Below, in pieces: positions 37,705-49,287 of a stretch of DNA of 50,850 nucleotides. The translations under genes and the position numbers were made by a program. The first letter of the stretch is position 1, and the number at the start of each line of letters is the position of its first letter. The notes beneath the pieces are model-generated. The model saw only the letters and a list, made by a program, of their open reading frames with translations. It was not told the origin of the DNA and made no database searches. Origin of the DNA: Oehlia diaphana (Eukaryota > Glomeromycota > Glomeromycetes > Glomerales > Glomeraceae); NCBI GenBank assembly GCA_003833135.1, contig QZLH01000078.1, positions 135,164 to 186,013 of the forward strand, in the 5' to 3' direction.

Positions 37705-37740
37705 CCACTTAGCCCACTTAGCCCACTTAACCCACTTATA
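37705..37740. repeat. 9-base tandem repeat (ccacttagc)
   Basis: Four units: ccacttagc twice, ccacttaac and ccacttata. A simple minisatellite in the acetate kinase 3' region. Confidence 0.85.
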
Positions 37741-38029
37741 ATTGTTCTAATTGTTCTTTAATAGTGTGATATCATATGGATCATTGACATGTAATACTTT
37801 TTTGGCTCTTCTCATAAGTTTATAACATGCCAATGCTGTCAATTTTTGAATCAATGATTCGAAACAAATAAAATTAATATATTTAATATATAAAAAATTT
37901 TTTTTTTTTTTTTTGAAATTTACCTGCAACTTACCACTTCCAAAATTGTAATGTCGTTTTTTTAATGAATTAAAATATCTTTTTTTTTTTTTTTTTTTTT
38001 TTTTTCAATTCGAGTAAATAAATTTTAAA

Positions 38030-38517
38030 NNNNNNNNNNNNNNNNNNNNNNNNNNNNNNNNNNNNNNNNNNNNNNNNNNNNNNNNNNNNNNNNNNNNNNN
38101 NNNNNNNNNNNNNNNNNNNNNNNNNNNNNNNNNNNNNNNNNNNNNNNNNNNNNNNNNNNNNNNNNNNNNNNNNNNNNNNNNNNNNNNNNNNNNNNNNNNN
38201 NNNNNNNNNNNNNNNNNNNNNNNNNNNNNNNNNNNNNNNNNNNNNNNNNNNNNNNNNNNNNNNNNNNNNNNNNNNNNNNNNNNNNNNNNNNNNNNNNNNN
38301 NNNNNNNNNNNNNNNNNNNNNNNNNNNNNNNNNNNNNNNNNNNNNNNNNNNNNNNNNNNNNNNNNNNNNNNNNNNNNNNNNNNNNNNNNNNNNNNNNNNN
38401 NNNNNNNNNNNNNNNNNNNNNNNNNNNNNNNNNNNNNNNNNNNNNNNNNNNNNNNNNNNNNNNNNNNNNNNNNNNNNNNNNNNNNNNNNNNNNNNNNNNN
38501 NNNNNNNNNNNNNNNNN
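38030..38517. other. Assembly gap (488 N)
   Basis: The 25 bases before the gap (38005-38029, starting tcaattcgagtaaat) recur at 38701-38725 with one mismatch, in both cases just after a long poly-T run. This suggests the two sides overlap and that the gap plus the 180 bases after it are an assembly product. Confidence 0.75.
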
Positions 38518-38660
38518 CGTTACTAATTTAATTTAATCAAAAAAAAAAAAAAAAAAATTTATTTTATATTTTTTATATTATATCAAATTTGATTTAAATA
38601 CCCCCATGAAAGAAAAATATTTTTTTTTCCATACACAAAAAATTTTTTTTTTTTTTTTTT
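38518..38660. repeat. Near-identical copy of 43539-43680
   Basis: About 140 bases beginning cgttactaatttaatttaat and containing tttaaatacccccatgaaag are shared with the sequence upstream of BTB gene 2. The few differences lie at homopolymer-like spots. This copy starts at the gap edge and ends in poly-T, whereas the other copy is embedded in unique sequence, so this one is more likely misplaced. Confidence 0.75.
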
Positions 38661-39096
38661 ATTAAATTAAAAATTTTTTTTTTTTTTTTTTTTTTTGATG
38701 TCAATTCGAGTAAATGAATTTTAAAAATATTAGTCAATAAAACCACTTGAAAATGTTGAATTGTTCATTTATTTGATATTAATGAATATGATGACAATGA
38801 TTGTATTGGTATTATTATTGATATGAAAACAAATATAGTAACTATATAAATAATTAATTACCCAATTATTTCAATTGGAAAGAGAAGAATTAGAAAGCCC
38901 TTTTTGGTAACCTACCACACTTTTAATGTTTGAAATATCCGCACTTTTAACGTTTGAAATACTTTTTCTCTTAAAGCCTTTCTGAATCCAATTACAAGCA
39001 ACTGCCTTTAAATAATACTTTCAAATTATTATTAGGTTAAGACTGGTGATAATAAACTTTAAATAATTATTAAATAATTTAGTTATCATGGCAAAA

Positions 39097-41520
39097 TTAA
39101 CAATAATCCACAGGTTTCAATGCTCTACCAACTCTTTTCATTCCTCCTCTCTTTTCTTCCAAACGATGCTCAAATAATGAATCAATACCACCAGCGTCAA
39201 AATAACCATATCCTGAAAGCATGCTAATGTTCTCTTCTTCAGACGAATTACGTGTTGTACCAGGAACACGTTTTTCTGACTGAAGTAATAAGCGAACATC
39301 ATTAAAGTAATTCTCAAGAGTTTGGAGGAAACGACGCGTCTGTCTATGTTTAGATGAGGCACAAAACTGTAAAACCAAATAAAATTATTTTAAAAAATTA
39401 TAAATAAATTTGAAAATTTGAAAACGTTGAATCATATTATAACTTACCGCAATTCCTTCGTCTTTTATGATATAACCTATACCAAAACCCTCCGAAACTA
39501 CCGGTCCAAACCCAAATAACCTTAAAGCAGGATTACCACAATTACTTGTACTTATTACTGTACTACTTAAAGTTTGCCAACCTATATCTCTAAATATAGC
39601 TGGTAACTTTGCTTCATTATTAGAATTGCCAACCTCTCTTTGCCATACACATTGCAAAGCATATAAATGCCTATCTTGCCCTAAACCTTTTGCACACATT
39701 TTTGTCAAGTGTACATGAGCTTTAACAGCTGCACGTAAAGCTTTAAGTTTTTCTGAACCAGGTGCATCAGTCCACCAAAGTTTTACAAAATCAACGGATT
39801 CTGTGGTAACAGAACGAATTGCTTCAGTTCGTCCATGAAGGAATGCCTTGGTCATTGCCGGTTCATAAGTACTTTCAATTGAACCATAAAGACCATAATA
39901 AGCAGCTTGAAAAGCCATCTATAAATAAAATAAAAAATGATATGATAAAAATGATATAAATTATATTTTTAAAATTTTTTTTTTAAAAAAAATTTTTTAC
40001 CTGAACAAAAGCATCCGGACTAAAATTATAGTGTGTGATAAAACTTTTTCCATACTTATCAAACTCGAGAACTTTAACTTCATTCTGTAATATAAGATCA
40101 CTTAACCTTGTTTCTGCAAATCTAATACCAATATGAATTTCAGGTTTAAAATTCCATTCAAGTTTCTTTGGATTTGTATCTATTATACCATTTGTATGAT
40201 GATGATGAGAAGATGGTTGTGAATTGAATATAGGTGTTGCATGACTATTAATTTTATGTGCAAATCGTAAAATAGTATCAGTATAAATATCCGAAACAAA
40301 ACGTAAGACAGTATGACCATCAACACCTTTAGGAAAAAAAAATGGATAAAAGAATGTTAACTTTATCAAAATATAATAAATGATAAATAAAATATAAATT
40401 AAAACAATAATTATTATATAAATTTACCAGTATGCTCAAAATTTACACCGGCTGAACCATTTTCACAGACAATAATCTGTAATTTGTCATACCAACGATT
40501 GGAACAAGTACCACATTGTACACCTTGTTGTATATCATATGTACCGCAAAGCATGTTTGTTGCAAGTTCATCACTAGTTTCAGGAGAAACTTCATCCAAA
40601 CAAACTATAAATAAAGCAGAATCAAGTACTTTCAAGGCATCCTTATTATCTTCTGAAGATTTTTCTAATATATCTCTAAGCTCAGCCCAAATTGTACGAT
40701 TTTCAGTAGAAAGAACACCAACTGCATTTTTTGCAATATCTACAATTGGTAAATCAGAAGCATCCTGTTTAATAGTTTTAAGATTATTTACAAGTTCTCT
40801 TTCATTAATTCCAACTTCATTATTTTCCTTTAATACATCAAACCAATAAAATTGTCCACGACATAGAACAACTATATGTCTAGAATCTTTAGAAGTACTC
40901 ATCGTACAACTAGTTCCAGTAGGTAAACGAGCAGTTCCAAATAATCGATTAAATTGAGCCATACAAAGAGGAGTACCCCTAAAATAATCAGGTTCAAGAA
41001 TTTCTGTTCTTAAAGCATGAATAAATTTTAAGGAAGAAAGAATTAAAGAAGCGGCACGAATAACTTGATTATTTCTCGCGGGAGTGGGATCGTCTTCCAA
41101 AACAAAGAATGGATTCAGGTTTAAAACAACCGGATCAGTATAACTAAGATAGGAATCATCCCAAAATTCTTCAATATAACTAGGCTTATCTTTAGCATAA
41201 TCTATTAACTTTTCTTGAAGTTGGGGACCTTCCTTTTCAAGAAATTCCTGAGCTGCCGCGATTGTTTTTATGTGATCTTTTTCTCTCTATATAAAAACAT
41301 AAATAATAATACAATTGATATACGGTATACAACAAAAAAAAAAAAAAAAATATTTTTTTTAAACCAAATCATAACAATATTTTACCTGAAGAGGTTTTAC
41401 TGCAGAAAGATATCTTTTAATAGCATCTTCCAAAGGAGGTACTGGTAACTTTGGAAGGTTATCTTGATGTTTAAAAGTTTTCTTGTTATGACTTTTATTT
41501 GAATCAGAATTTTCAACCAT
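39097..41520 (-). CDS. Carnitine O-acetyltransferase (cytosolic type)
   Basis: It moves acetyl groups between CoA and carnitine so that they can cross organelle membranes. Exons 41520-41386, 41286-40428, 40326-40001, 39918-39448 and 39366-39097 join in frame to 686 residues. Landmarks in order: the N-terminal LPKLPVPPLEDAIKRYLSAV of the choline/carnitine acyltransferase family, PARNNQVIRAA, the substrate-pocket region GTARLPTGTSC, the catalytic motif ENGSAGVNFEHTGVDG with His near residue 330, QMAFQAAYYGLYG, TYEPAMTKAFLHGRTE (carnitine-site signature) and FGFGPVVSEGFGIGYIIKDE. The C-terminus KPVDYC has no SKL-type peroxisomal signal, and no clear mitochondrial leader is seen (MVENSDSNKSHNKK). 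That suggests the cytosolic fungal class, as an inference. It converges on acetate kinase. Confidence 0.93.
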
Positions 41521-42324
41521 TTTTTTTATTAAAGCAAAAAAAATTACCAAAATTAATTTATATAGCGAAAATATTTCAACTAAAATAACTATGAGATAAA
41601 AAAGATTATTAATAAGTAAATAACAGATAATGTAATAACGCAGATAATGCAGATCCTTGATACCTTAAAACATCTTATGATCTCATAATCTTCTGTTTGT
41701 TAGCTTACGTCTTATCCCGCATATTTTAAAGAACATTAAATATAAATGGATAAGCAACATTTCACAAAAAAAAAGGGATTAAGGGAATACAGACAAATGC
41801 AACTCAAATAGTTTTGTGCATGTGATCTATGTACATATTAATATAAATATATCCCAAAATAATTAATTTGTAATATTATTTTAGAGATTTTTTAGATTTT
41901 TTAATTTGTGATCCTCCCTTTTTTTTCATATAAAAATATAAAAGGCTGATTTCAATAGAGAAATTTTAATTATTTAAAAATTTATGATCATTAATATAAT
42001 ACCACAGCAAAATGCAGAAAATACGCATGTTACATAGAAACTCGTTGTTTGTTTCATCCAATTTTTTAACCAGTTTAGTTAAATTGATTGAATTTCATAA
42101 TTGATAATTTTAGTATTCACTAATCAGAATTCCTCGTGTCAAGAAAAAAAAAAATTTTCTTTCTAGATCTTCATTTTATAAGAAGAATAAATAGAATTCG
42201 TCATATTGAGTTATTACGTTATAAATAGAATTTAATCCAATATAGGATTAGGATTAACATTTCTTCTGGTCATCTTGGCGATTACATTATTTTCTTTATT
42301 CTTATCGTTTCAAATGATTGAAAG

Positions 42325-42355
<31 letters not shown>

Positions 42356-43771
42356 AACCATTTAAAATTTCATTATTATCATTAAAAAGACTCTCACGAC
42401 ATAAATTTACATTACATGCATGTCGATTCTTTAAACGTCAATAATAATATATATGGTCTTATAGAAAAATTCCATTAAAATAAAAATTTTATTATCTCTA
42501 TCTGTTAAAATTAATTTTTTGAATTTTTCCAGCCCTCTCACTAAACTTTAATAGAACAATATGAAACTAACCTCCTTAAATTATCATATATATATACATT
42601 GGCTGAAAATGTTTGTCCTACAGATGAAACTTTGATATTATTACAATTATGGATCAAAGGCGGCAAAAAGTAAAATATCAAGAATATCAAGAATTCCTAC
42701 CCCGGAAAGTATTAGAAAAGGATTTTTACATTATCGTACATAATCAGTTAGTCACTTTTCCAATTAGGAAATATAAAGAATTTCTTTCGAAAGGAAATGT
42801 AAAAAAAAAAATTTTAATAAAGAATTTTTAAACCATAAATGTTGGTATTTTTTTATTACGTTATCAAAGAAAAAAAAACTGATTACACAAACAAAAAAAA
42901 AAGAGAAAAAAAAGAAAATAAGAAAAAAAATTGAAATTCAATAAAATATTAAAAAAGGGATGATTAGTTTGTCAAATGACTTTTGTGTGTAATTCTTTGA
43001 TAAAGTTTCATCTTTTTTTAACATTTAACGTACTACAAAAAAAGAAGAGTTTGGCGTGACTGCGGTAATACCAAGTTTGTTAGCCCCGGTATTTCAGTTT
43101 TATTAACCAAATCTGTAAATCCCGTGGCCAATTAGCTTTTGAGCTTTATCTGTCCAATCAGATTCTCGATCTAGCCCATGAATTATTTTGGATCGATTGA
43201 AAATTTTACGTGTCGTAAAAGAAACAAGAAAAATACAAGACTAAAAAGAAAAAAAAAGCTTTGAACACGAATGTCGGTCATATTGCATATGTGTTTCCTT
43301 TGTTATAATATGATGTTAAATGTGATGATTACACAAAGGAAAAACTCGAGATCATAAAATTTCTTTTGTAGATCATTATGCGTTAAACTACTTTCAGAAT
43401 AAGTTGATCAAATATTGAAATTATACAAAAAAGTTCGCCATTTTTTTATGAATTAAGTTTTATATATATATTATATTATGTATAATAAAAATAAAATTAC
43501 CGGATATAATGGAAAGAAAAAATGATTATATCAATTGGCGTTACTAATTTAATTTAATCAAAAAAAAAAAAAAAAAAATTTATTTTATATTTATTATATT
43601 ATATCAAATTTGATTTAAATACCCCCATGAAAGCAAAATATTTTTTCTTCCATACACAAAAAATTTTTTTTTTTTTTTTTGATAAAAAATTATCTACCGA
43701 TTAAAATTTATTATTTTATCTGAAAATATAGTGATTTTTTTTTTGTGTTTTAATTATATACTACAACGAAA
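41521..43771. other. 2.25-kb intergenic region
   Basis: A gene-free stretch between divergent genes. It includes poly-A runs (30 or more A near 42326-42352). One frame at 42649-42831 (MDQRRQKVKYQEYQEFLPRK...) is short; an overlapping frame gives AENVCPTDETLILLQLWIKG, which looks coding-like but stops quickly, so a decayed exon near 42600 is possible. Sequence at 43539-43680 is the source of the duplicated segment at 38518. Promoters for carnitine acetyltransferase and BTB gene 2 must lie at the two ends. Confidence 0.4.
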
Positions 43772-44808
43772 ATGTCAAACATAAAATGTAACGCTAAAGA
43801 ACGTATAATATTAAACGTTGGCGGAATTAAAGTAAGTGTCTGTGCGAAGGGATTGTTTTTTTTAAAAAAAAAAAAATTTTGACGTAGTACAAGGTGGCGC
43901 AGCAATTCTAAAAAACTGCTTTTTTTTTCCTTTAGTATGAAACATTTCGATCAACGCTAACGGCATATCCTGAAACGATGCTCGGCACAATGTTTGAAGA
44001 ACGAAATAAATCATTATTGCATCCAATAAATGATAACGAATATTATATTGATAGAAATGGTCGATTATTTTATTGTATATTACAATTTTATCGAACTGGA
44101 AGAATCCCATCTGCAGACCAAGGTTATTATTATTACGCGTTCAATAATTGAGATTCGCGTATTTTATTCCTTTACTAAATTTTCCTTTTTAAAAACTTAA
44201 AAGTGAAATGCTCGATACCTATAACGCAAGAAGAACTTGATGCAGAATTAGATTATTTCATGATACCTCGACCAAAACGTTTATTACCAAAAAAATGTAC
44301 CAATAATAAACAAACTGCTCAATTATCTTTAAGAAGTCGAACAATTGCTGCCGAACTAGATGATCTCGTTACATCATTAAAAACAGCGATTAATCGAGCG
44401 ATAATATATTTTCAAAAAAGATTTATAATGTCAAAGGGGGTTGGTTTTAATATAACACTCGAAATTTCTTTTTATGCATCAGATCGTATGCAACCCTCAA
44501 TTACCGTATTACCAACGATAATAGGAAAATCTCCTGTACCATTGATAGCAGAAGTTATAAATAAACCTGCATTTGGTACAAGAGCCTATGTATTATTAAA
44601 TGGTTTTGGTGATAAAATTGGTGAACATTTAGAAGAATCTTATCCGGGATTATGTTGGGACCTTAATTGGTTTGAATATTATAATGATTCCGGTTCTTTA
44701 GATTCCAAATATCGTGTGAGAATACAAATATGCGATGATTTCGATTACGAAGAAATAATTAAGAATTGTTGTTTATCGGCTACTTCGTTAAAATATAGTT
44801 ACTACTAA
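43772..44808 (+). CDS. BTB (T1/KCTD-like) domain protein, paralogue 2
   Basis: Exons 43772-43831, 43936-44122 and 44204-44808 give 283 residues. The BTB part reads ERIILNVGGIK, YETFRSTLTAYPETMLGTMF, YYIDRNGRLFYCILQFYRTG and EELDAELDYFMI. The second region includes FGDKIGEHLEESYPGLCWDL and ends NCCLSATS. Both introns lie at the same codons as in the genes at 20545 and 45376, and exon 2 is 187 bases, exactly as in paralogue 1. There is no transmembrane segment, so it is not a channel. Oligomerisation through the BTB fold is likely from family knowledge; the partner is unknown. It is 567 bases upstream of paralogue 3. Confidence 0.88.
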
Positions 44809-45375
44809 CCTTTATTCCCTTTTCGTCGGGATAATTTTTATTTCGTATTTTTCGTCACTCCAAACGAATCGATAACTGAGGAAAATCACAGATTATGTAC
44901 AAATATTTTAAGAATTCTCATCGAATTTTTATTGTAAATAATATGACTATAAGAAAAAAAAAAAAAAAAAAAAAAATTTAATTATTTAATAATAATAAAT
45001 AAATAAAATAAGTAAAATAAACTAGAAACTTCTAGATGTATAAATAAAAAAGACTTTACTTTTTTTTCACATTAAAATGCATTTCCCGGCTATAATCCAG
45101 ATGATGCATTATATCAACATGTTCTTACATCTTTTCTTTGTTAAAGGTCTCAATAAAACCCTACATTATATAAAAAAAAAATCAGGTTATTTCCCTAAAT
45201 AAACTCTTTTTTTTTACGATACGATCATCATATCAGCCAAATTTTATTGATATGGGCGTATTATGAAGCTTGTGTGACGTAAAAATCTGTAATCGATGCT
45301 ATATTAGAATAATTAATAACTTGTCTATTCAGAAACTCTCTCCGACTCTTTTGATTTTCACAAAAAGAATAAACT
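44809..45375. other. Spacer between tandem BTB genes
   Basis: The spacer has a poly-A run at about 44954-44977, an aataaataaataaaat stretch after it that may provide the 3' signal of paralogue 2, and otherwise AT-rich sequence leading to the next start. No gene is seen. Confidence 0.4.
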
Positions 45376-46397
45376 ATGCAAACAAACGAGACAGCAAACG
45401 GCGATGGTGAAAATAATAACAATCTTCTCGCAAATGATAAAATCACCCTCAATGTGGGAGGAATTAAGGTATAAAATATAATAAACCACTATTATTTATT
45501 TGATAGTAAATTTCTCATTTCTCTGATATATTTTAATTTAGTACGAAACATTCAAGTCCACCTTAACTTCTTATCCAACAACCTTACTTGGTTCAATATT
45601 TTATCATTATAGTGATGACCAAAATCCATTAGCTGATCCAAATCATGAAAATGAATTCTTTTTAGATCGAGACGGTCACTTATTTCATTACATAATGCAA
45701 TTTTATAGAACTGGAAAAGTACCGACGATAGAACAAGGTAATTATTTCAACAAAAAATTATTTCATTTTTTTTTAGATTCCTTATTTAATCTTCTTATTC
45801 TTCTTCTTTATTTTAGCAATTGGATTAATTCCAATTACGGCTCAAGAATTAGATGATGAATTAGAATATTTTAAAATTCCAACATATCCACCATCATCAT
45901 TTTCAGCTACAACATTATCACCTTCGTTACTTTCACTTCGTCATAAAATGATTGCAACCGAAATAGATTCATTCACTTCTACATTAAGTAATACATTGTT
46001 AACAATTTCATCCCAATTTAAAAAAGAATTTTTCTTTAAAAGGCAATTTCAAATTCGATTTGAGATATCATTTCATAACAATGAACGTATATCAGATTTT
46101 AATATTAACCCGAGTGTAAATAGTACTATTAAAACTCAATTACAAAAAAGCTTTGATTGTTTTGCCCCGTTAGGTTATGCTATATTGGATAGATTTGGTG
46201 AAGAAATTGGTAGATATATGACAACTACTGTACAAGGTTGTACTTGGGAATGTAATAAAGTTGAAGAATTTGGTTGGGGTGGTTTACAACAAATGTATAA
46301 AGTTAAAATAGGTGTTGAGAATAGTTTTGAACATGAAGATGTTTTGAATAATTGTTGTCTTAATTCTACCTCTGATTCAATTGGCAGTTGTGATTGA
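45376..46397 (+). CDS. BTB (T1/KCTD-like) domain protein, paralogue 3
   Basis: Exons 45376-45468, 45542-45737 and 45817-46397 give 289 residues. The first ATG gives an Asn-rich leader (MQTNETANGDGENNNN), then KITLNVGGIK, YETFKSTLTSYPTTLLGSIF, FFLDRDGHLFHYIMQFYRTG and QELDDELEYFKI. Relative to paralogues 1 and 2 the middle exon has three extra codons (HYSDDQNP region). The shared C-terminal region reads LGYAILDRFGEEIGRYM, GCTWECN and HEDVLNNCCLNSTS. It forms a tandem pair with paralogue 2 and follows the same intron plan. The function beyond BTB-mediated assembly is unknown. Confidence 0.88.
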
Positions 46398-47191
46398 TAT
46401 GATAATGATAAGGATATATATAATGTGATATATATGTATACATTTATTTAAATGAGATTTATGATATTTTAAAAATAAAAATAACAGATTTATTTATTTT
46501 ATAAATTTCGTGTCACAAAAGAATGTTGAAAGGGAAGATAGTATACTAAAAAAAGCCTATTCATTCGTTTCAATTCATTTTCACTTTTTGTTCACCCTCT
46601 TTTTGGAAAATATTCGGTTGAAAAAAGGAAAGGTAAGGCATAAAAAAATTTTTTCACCAGAGTTTATAAGCGTGATATGACAAGAATTATTAACTAGTCT
46701 TATTTTGGTTAAGTTGGATGATTTTTTATTATTTAACCTAATTTATCACCCAATGTCTTTTTTTTTCATCACAACATTGTAATTACATAACAATATCATC
46801 CAAACTGTTCATCTACCCATCCACAGGACTTAATCTATTCTTTTCATTCCACTATGCAAGCTTTAAAAGCTATTCATTTTTTCTTGCAAAAAAATTTTTC
46901 AAAAAAAAAAAAAAAAAGAAATATTAATGGATGTGTTTCTTGTCATTCTTGTCATACCAAATTTAACGCCTTTCCCACGTGATTTGTCAGTCCCCACATA
47001 TCATTCATTGTACAATTCCCTATTTTTAACATCATTTAAATCATTTTCTTTCTTAGATATATCATTTTTAGTTTCATTGAAATTGCGAAGTTCATTTTTA
47101 TATTCCCTTAATCTTCTCATTTGTCTTGATATTTCGGTTTTTTTTTTTTTACTTATCCGTTTATGAATGCGTAACAAAACCTTTTAGAAAA
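46398..47191. other. Intergenic: BTB gene 3 to F-box gene
   Basis: A 794-base spacer. A CACGTGA E-box-like site lies near 46977 and poly-A and poly-T runs are present. The frame at 46927-47166 is Leu/Phe-rich and overlaps the upstream region of the next gene without coding character. The F-box gene promoter should lie in the last few hundred bases. Confidence 0.4.
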
Positions 47192-48745
47192 ATGTCTAGC
47201 GTTTTTACAGACGATATTATTTATGAAATATTTAAACTTTTAAAAGATACTGACGTTTATGAAAATTCATTATATTCTTGTCTATACGTAAATAGACGAT
47301 TTTGTGTTATTGCAGCACCTTTTCTCTGGAGGACTACTTTTCAAAAAGAAGCGAAATCCGATATATTTATATCAACATACATTTCTTGTTTAAACAAACG
47401 TTTTCATGGTTGGCAAAATGATAATGACCGTAGTTTACTTTTATCTGGGAGATTTTTGACCATGTCACCACTCTTTGAGTATGAAACATACTTAAAAGAA
47501 TTTTCTTTCAAATCCTTAAACAAAGCTGTAAATAACTGGTTCGATAATGAATATGGAAATGAGGATCCTAAGAAAAAAACTATTACTAGTAAATTAGAAT
47601 TTTATTTATTCAAGATGTTTGCTGAACGAAGTGCTTTAGAATCATTGGCAATTGAACTCGATGTTGAAAATTGCTGGAAAATCAAGGAAGTTTTCTTGGG
47701 TGGAAGTTCAAGGGTTTCAAGTATAAAAAATCTTTCAATATCTTTTCCTACATTGACATTAAGAGAGGCTCGTTTTTTAACCAAAGTTAGAAGATTTCTC
47801 CGTGAACTTAAAATTGTCTTTCAAAATCTCGATGAAGTTTGTTTTTTTGTTGATGAAGCAAGTGATAGTAATGACTTAATTTCTCAATCTTCCGTAGAAA
47901 TCATCTCCTTTGTACAAAATCAAAAAAATCTGAAAGGTTTTAATTTGATAGGAGGAGAGGATAAGTTTTTACCTGCCAAAGACATCATTACATCATCACT
48001 GAAAGCCCATGCTAATTCGTTGATACATTTAAATGTCGATAATGTACACTTTAGTGGAATGTCATTTAGTTTTTTCGAAAAATGTTGTAAATTAGAATTA
48101 TTAGGTATGGGTTACTGTAAAGGATTACATAATATGGATCCTAATACCAAATTTTCGAATCTAAAAAAATTGGAATTATCTTTGAATCAATTTCAACCCC
48201 ACATTACTGCGTCAATATTAAAAAAAGCAGGGGAAAGTTTGGTTGAATTAGATATTGATGATGTTTCCCCTGAAATCTCGGAGGTTTTAGAAACATATTG
48301 TACTAAAATTGAAACCCTATCCATCTCCGGAAAAACTAAGTTGGCGTTACCATGGCTTTCTAAATTAAGAAATTTAAAAAGATTAGAGTTCATGCAGGTG
48401 GCAGAAATGTGTAGTTTCGATGAATCGGAAATGTCAGTTTTACCATCAAATATTAAGATTAAGAAGATAATAACTGAATTATTTATGACAGAATTTGATT
48501 GTTTTTATAAAAGTACTCAACATCTTGATTTTTCACTAGTGTCAATCATATTTTCTCCTGAGGTCAAAGATTTCGAAAGCATTAGATATGAAGATCTTGA
48601 AAGTTCTTTGGAGATTAATATTGGTAGCTCTGGTGGTACCAATCCAACAGAGGAATATAAACATATTACTATAAAAAAGAAGCGAAGCGATGTTTTATTA
48701 AATTTTCAATATCTTTCAGAAAAATTGTTGGCCAAAGAAAACTAA
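47192..48745 (+). CDS. F-box-like protein with leucine-rich repeats
   Basis: A single-exon gene of 517 residues. The longer open frame starts 22 codons upstream, but MSSVFTDDIIYEIFKLLKDT is the natural start because the F-box-like helix set begins there, continuing with SLYSCLYVNRRFCVIAAPFL and W. The rest has irregular leucine-rich units (for example IKNLSISFPTLTLREARFL, LKGFNLIGGEDKF, LIHLNVDNVHFSG, LKKLELSLNQFQP, LVELDIDDVSPEI, IETLSISGKTKL) as in FBXL proteins. F-box proteins bind Skp1 and bring substrates to SCF ubiquitin ligases; the LRR part would pick the substrate, which is unknown. Large families of such single-exon genes are a known feature of Rhizophagus genomes. The reading frame is intact. 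Confidence 0.82.
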   Translation: MSSVFTDDIIYEIFKLLKDTDVYENSLYSCLYVNRRFCVIAAPFLWRTTFQKEAKSDIFISTYISCLNKRFHGWQNDNDRSLLLSGRFLTMSPLFEYETYLKEFSFKSLNKAVNNWFDNEYGNEDPKKKTITSKLEFYLFKMFAERSALESLAIELDVENCWKIKEVFLGGSSRVSSIKNLSISFPTLTLREARFLTKVRRFLRELKIVFQNLDEVCFFVDEASDSNDLISQSSVEIISFVQNQKNLKGFNLIGGEDKFLPAKDIITSSLKAHANSLIHLNVDNVHFSGMSFSFFEKCCKLELLGMGYCKGLHNMDPNTKFSNLKKLELSLNQFQPHITASILKKAGESLVELDIDDVSPEISEVLETYCTKIETLSISGKTKLALPWLSKLRNLKRLEFMQVAEMCSFDESEMSVLPSNIKIKKIITELFMTEFDCFYKSTQHLDFSLVSIIFSPEVKDFESIRYEDLESSLEINIGSSGGTNPTEEYKHITIKKKRSDVLLNFQYLSEKLLAKEN

Positions 48746-49287
48746 TTTAATATTGTATTGTGATTTTGAGTTTAGATTATTGTAAAACACTTGATAATTT
48801 ATTTATTTATTTATTTTTCTTATTTAGACATTTTTTTTTGTATCGTAACATTTTTAATATAGATTGGTTGGTCTGGTAAATTATTGCCGTTTATAGTAAA
48901 AAACTGAGTTTAAAAGATTAGAATCATTAGAATTCTCATTGTATGGTTTAAATTTTTTTTTTCAATTGAACTAATTACTTGATAGATAAAATTTTAAGTA
49001 AAAATAAATAAAAAAGAATATTTATTATATTTATTGAAAATCAATTACTCTACAAAATCTATAAAGTATTATTATGCCGGACACGTTTGTATATACCAAG
49101 CACCAACAGACGTCTATATACCACCAGCTATGGTGAGTAGGGATGGTAAATAACATATTACATATATTTAGGGGTATATATACCGGTATTTACCATTTAT
49201 ATATATTATTTGTAATTTTTAAGATTTAATAGCAAATTTAAAGTGAAATTAAAGATTTTATTGGTTTTATTGATTATTTACATTTAT
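48746..49287. other. Spacer before the hAT remnant, with a candidate transposon end
   Basis: AT-rich 3' sequence of the F-box gene runs to about 49130. A tagggatggtaaataac sequence at 49138-49154 looks like a hAT terminal repeat (these often begin CAGGGATGG or similar), followed by ggtatatataccggtattta palindromic sequence at 49174-49193. It sits just beyond the 3' end of the hAT transposase remnant, as expected for that element's end. The partner terminus was not found in the window. Confidence 0.4.

Larger units (their letters stand above)
37448..39096. other. Convergent spacer with assembly gap and tandem repeats
   Basis: Acetate kinase and carnitine acetyltransferase end tail to tail here. 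The spacer holds two short tandem repeats, several poly-T runs of 15-25 bases, an N-gap and a segment copied from elsewhere in the window; these are listed separately. From 38730 to 39096 I see no structure. Confidence 0.5.

Noticed and set aside
37586..37740. Clustered short repeats considered as a CRISPR-like array
   Set aside because: Units are directly adjacent without spacers and the genome is eukaryotic; they are simple minisatellites.
47126..47191. 22-residue N-terminal extension of the F-box protein
   Set aside because: The extension is Phe-rich from a poly-T run, does not start with ATG-context sequence of note, and the F-box-like fold starts at the later ATG.
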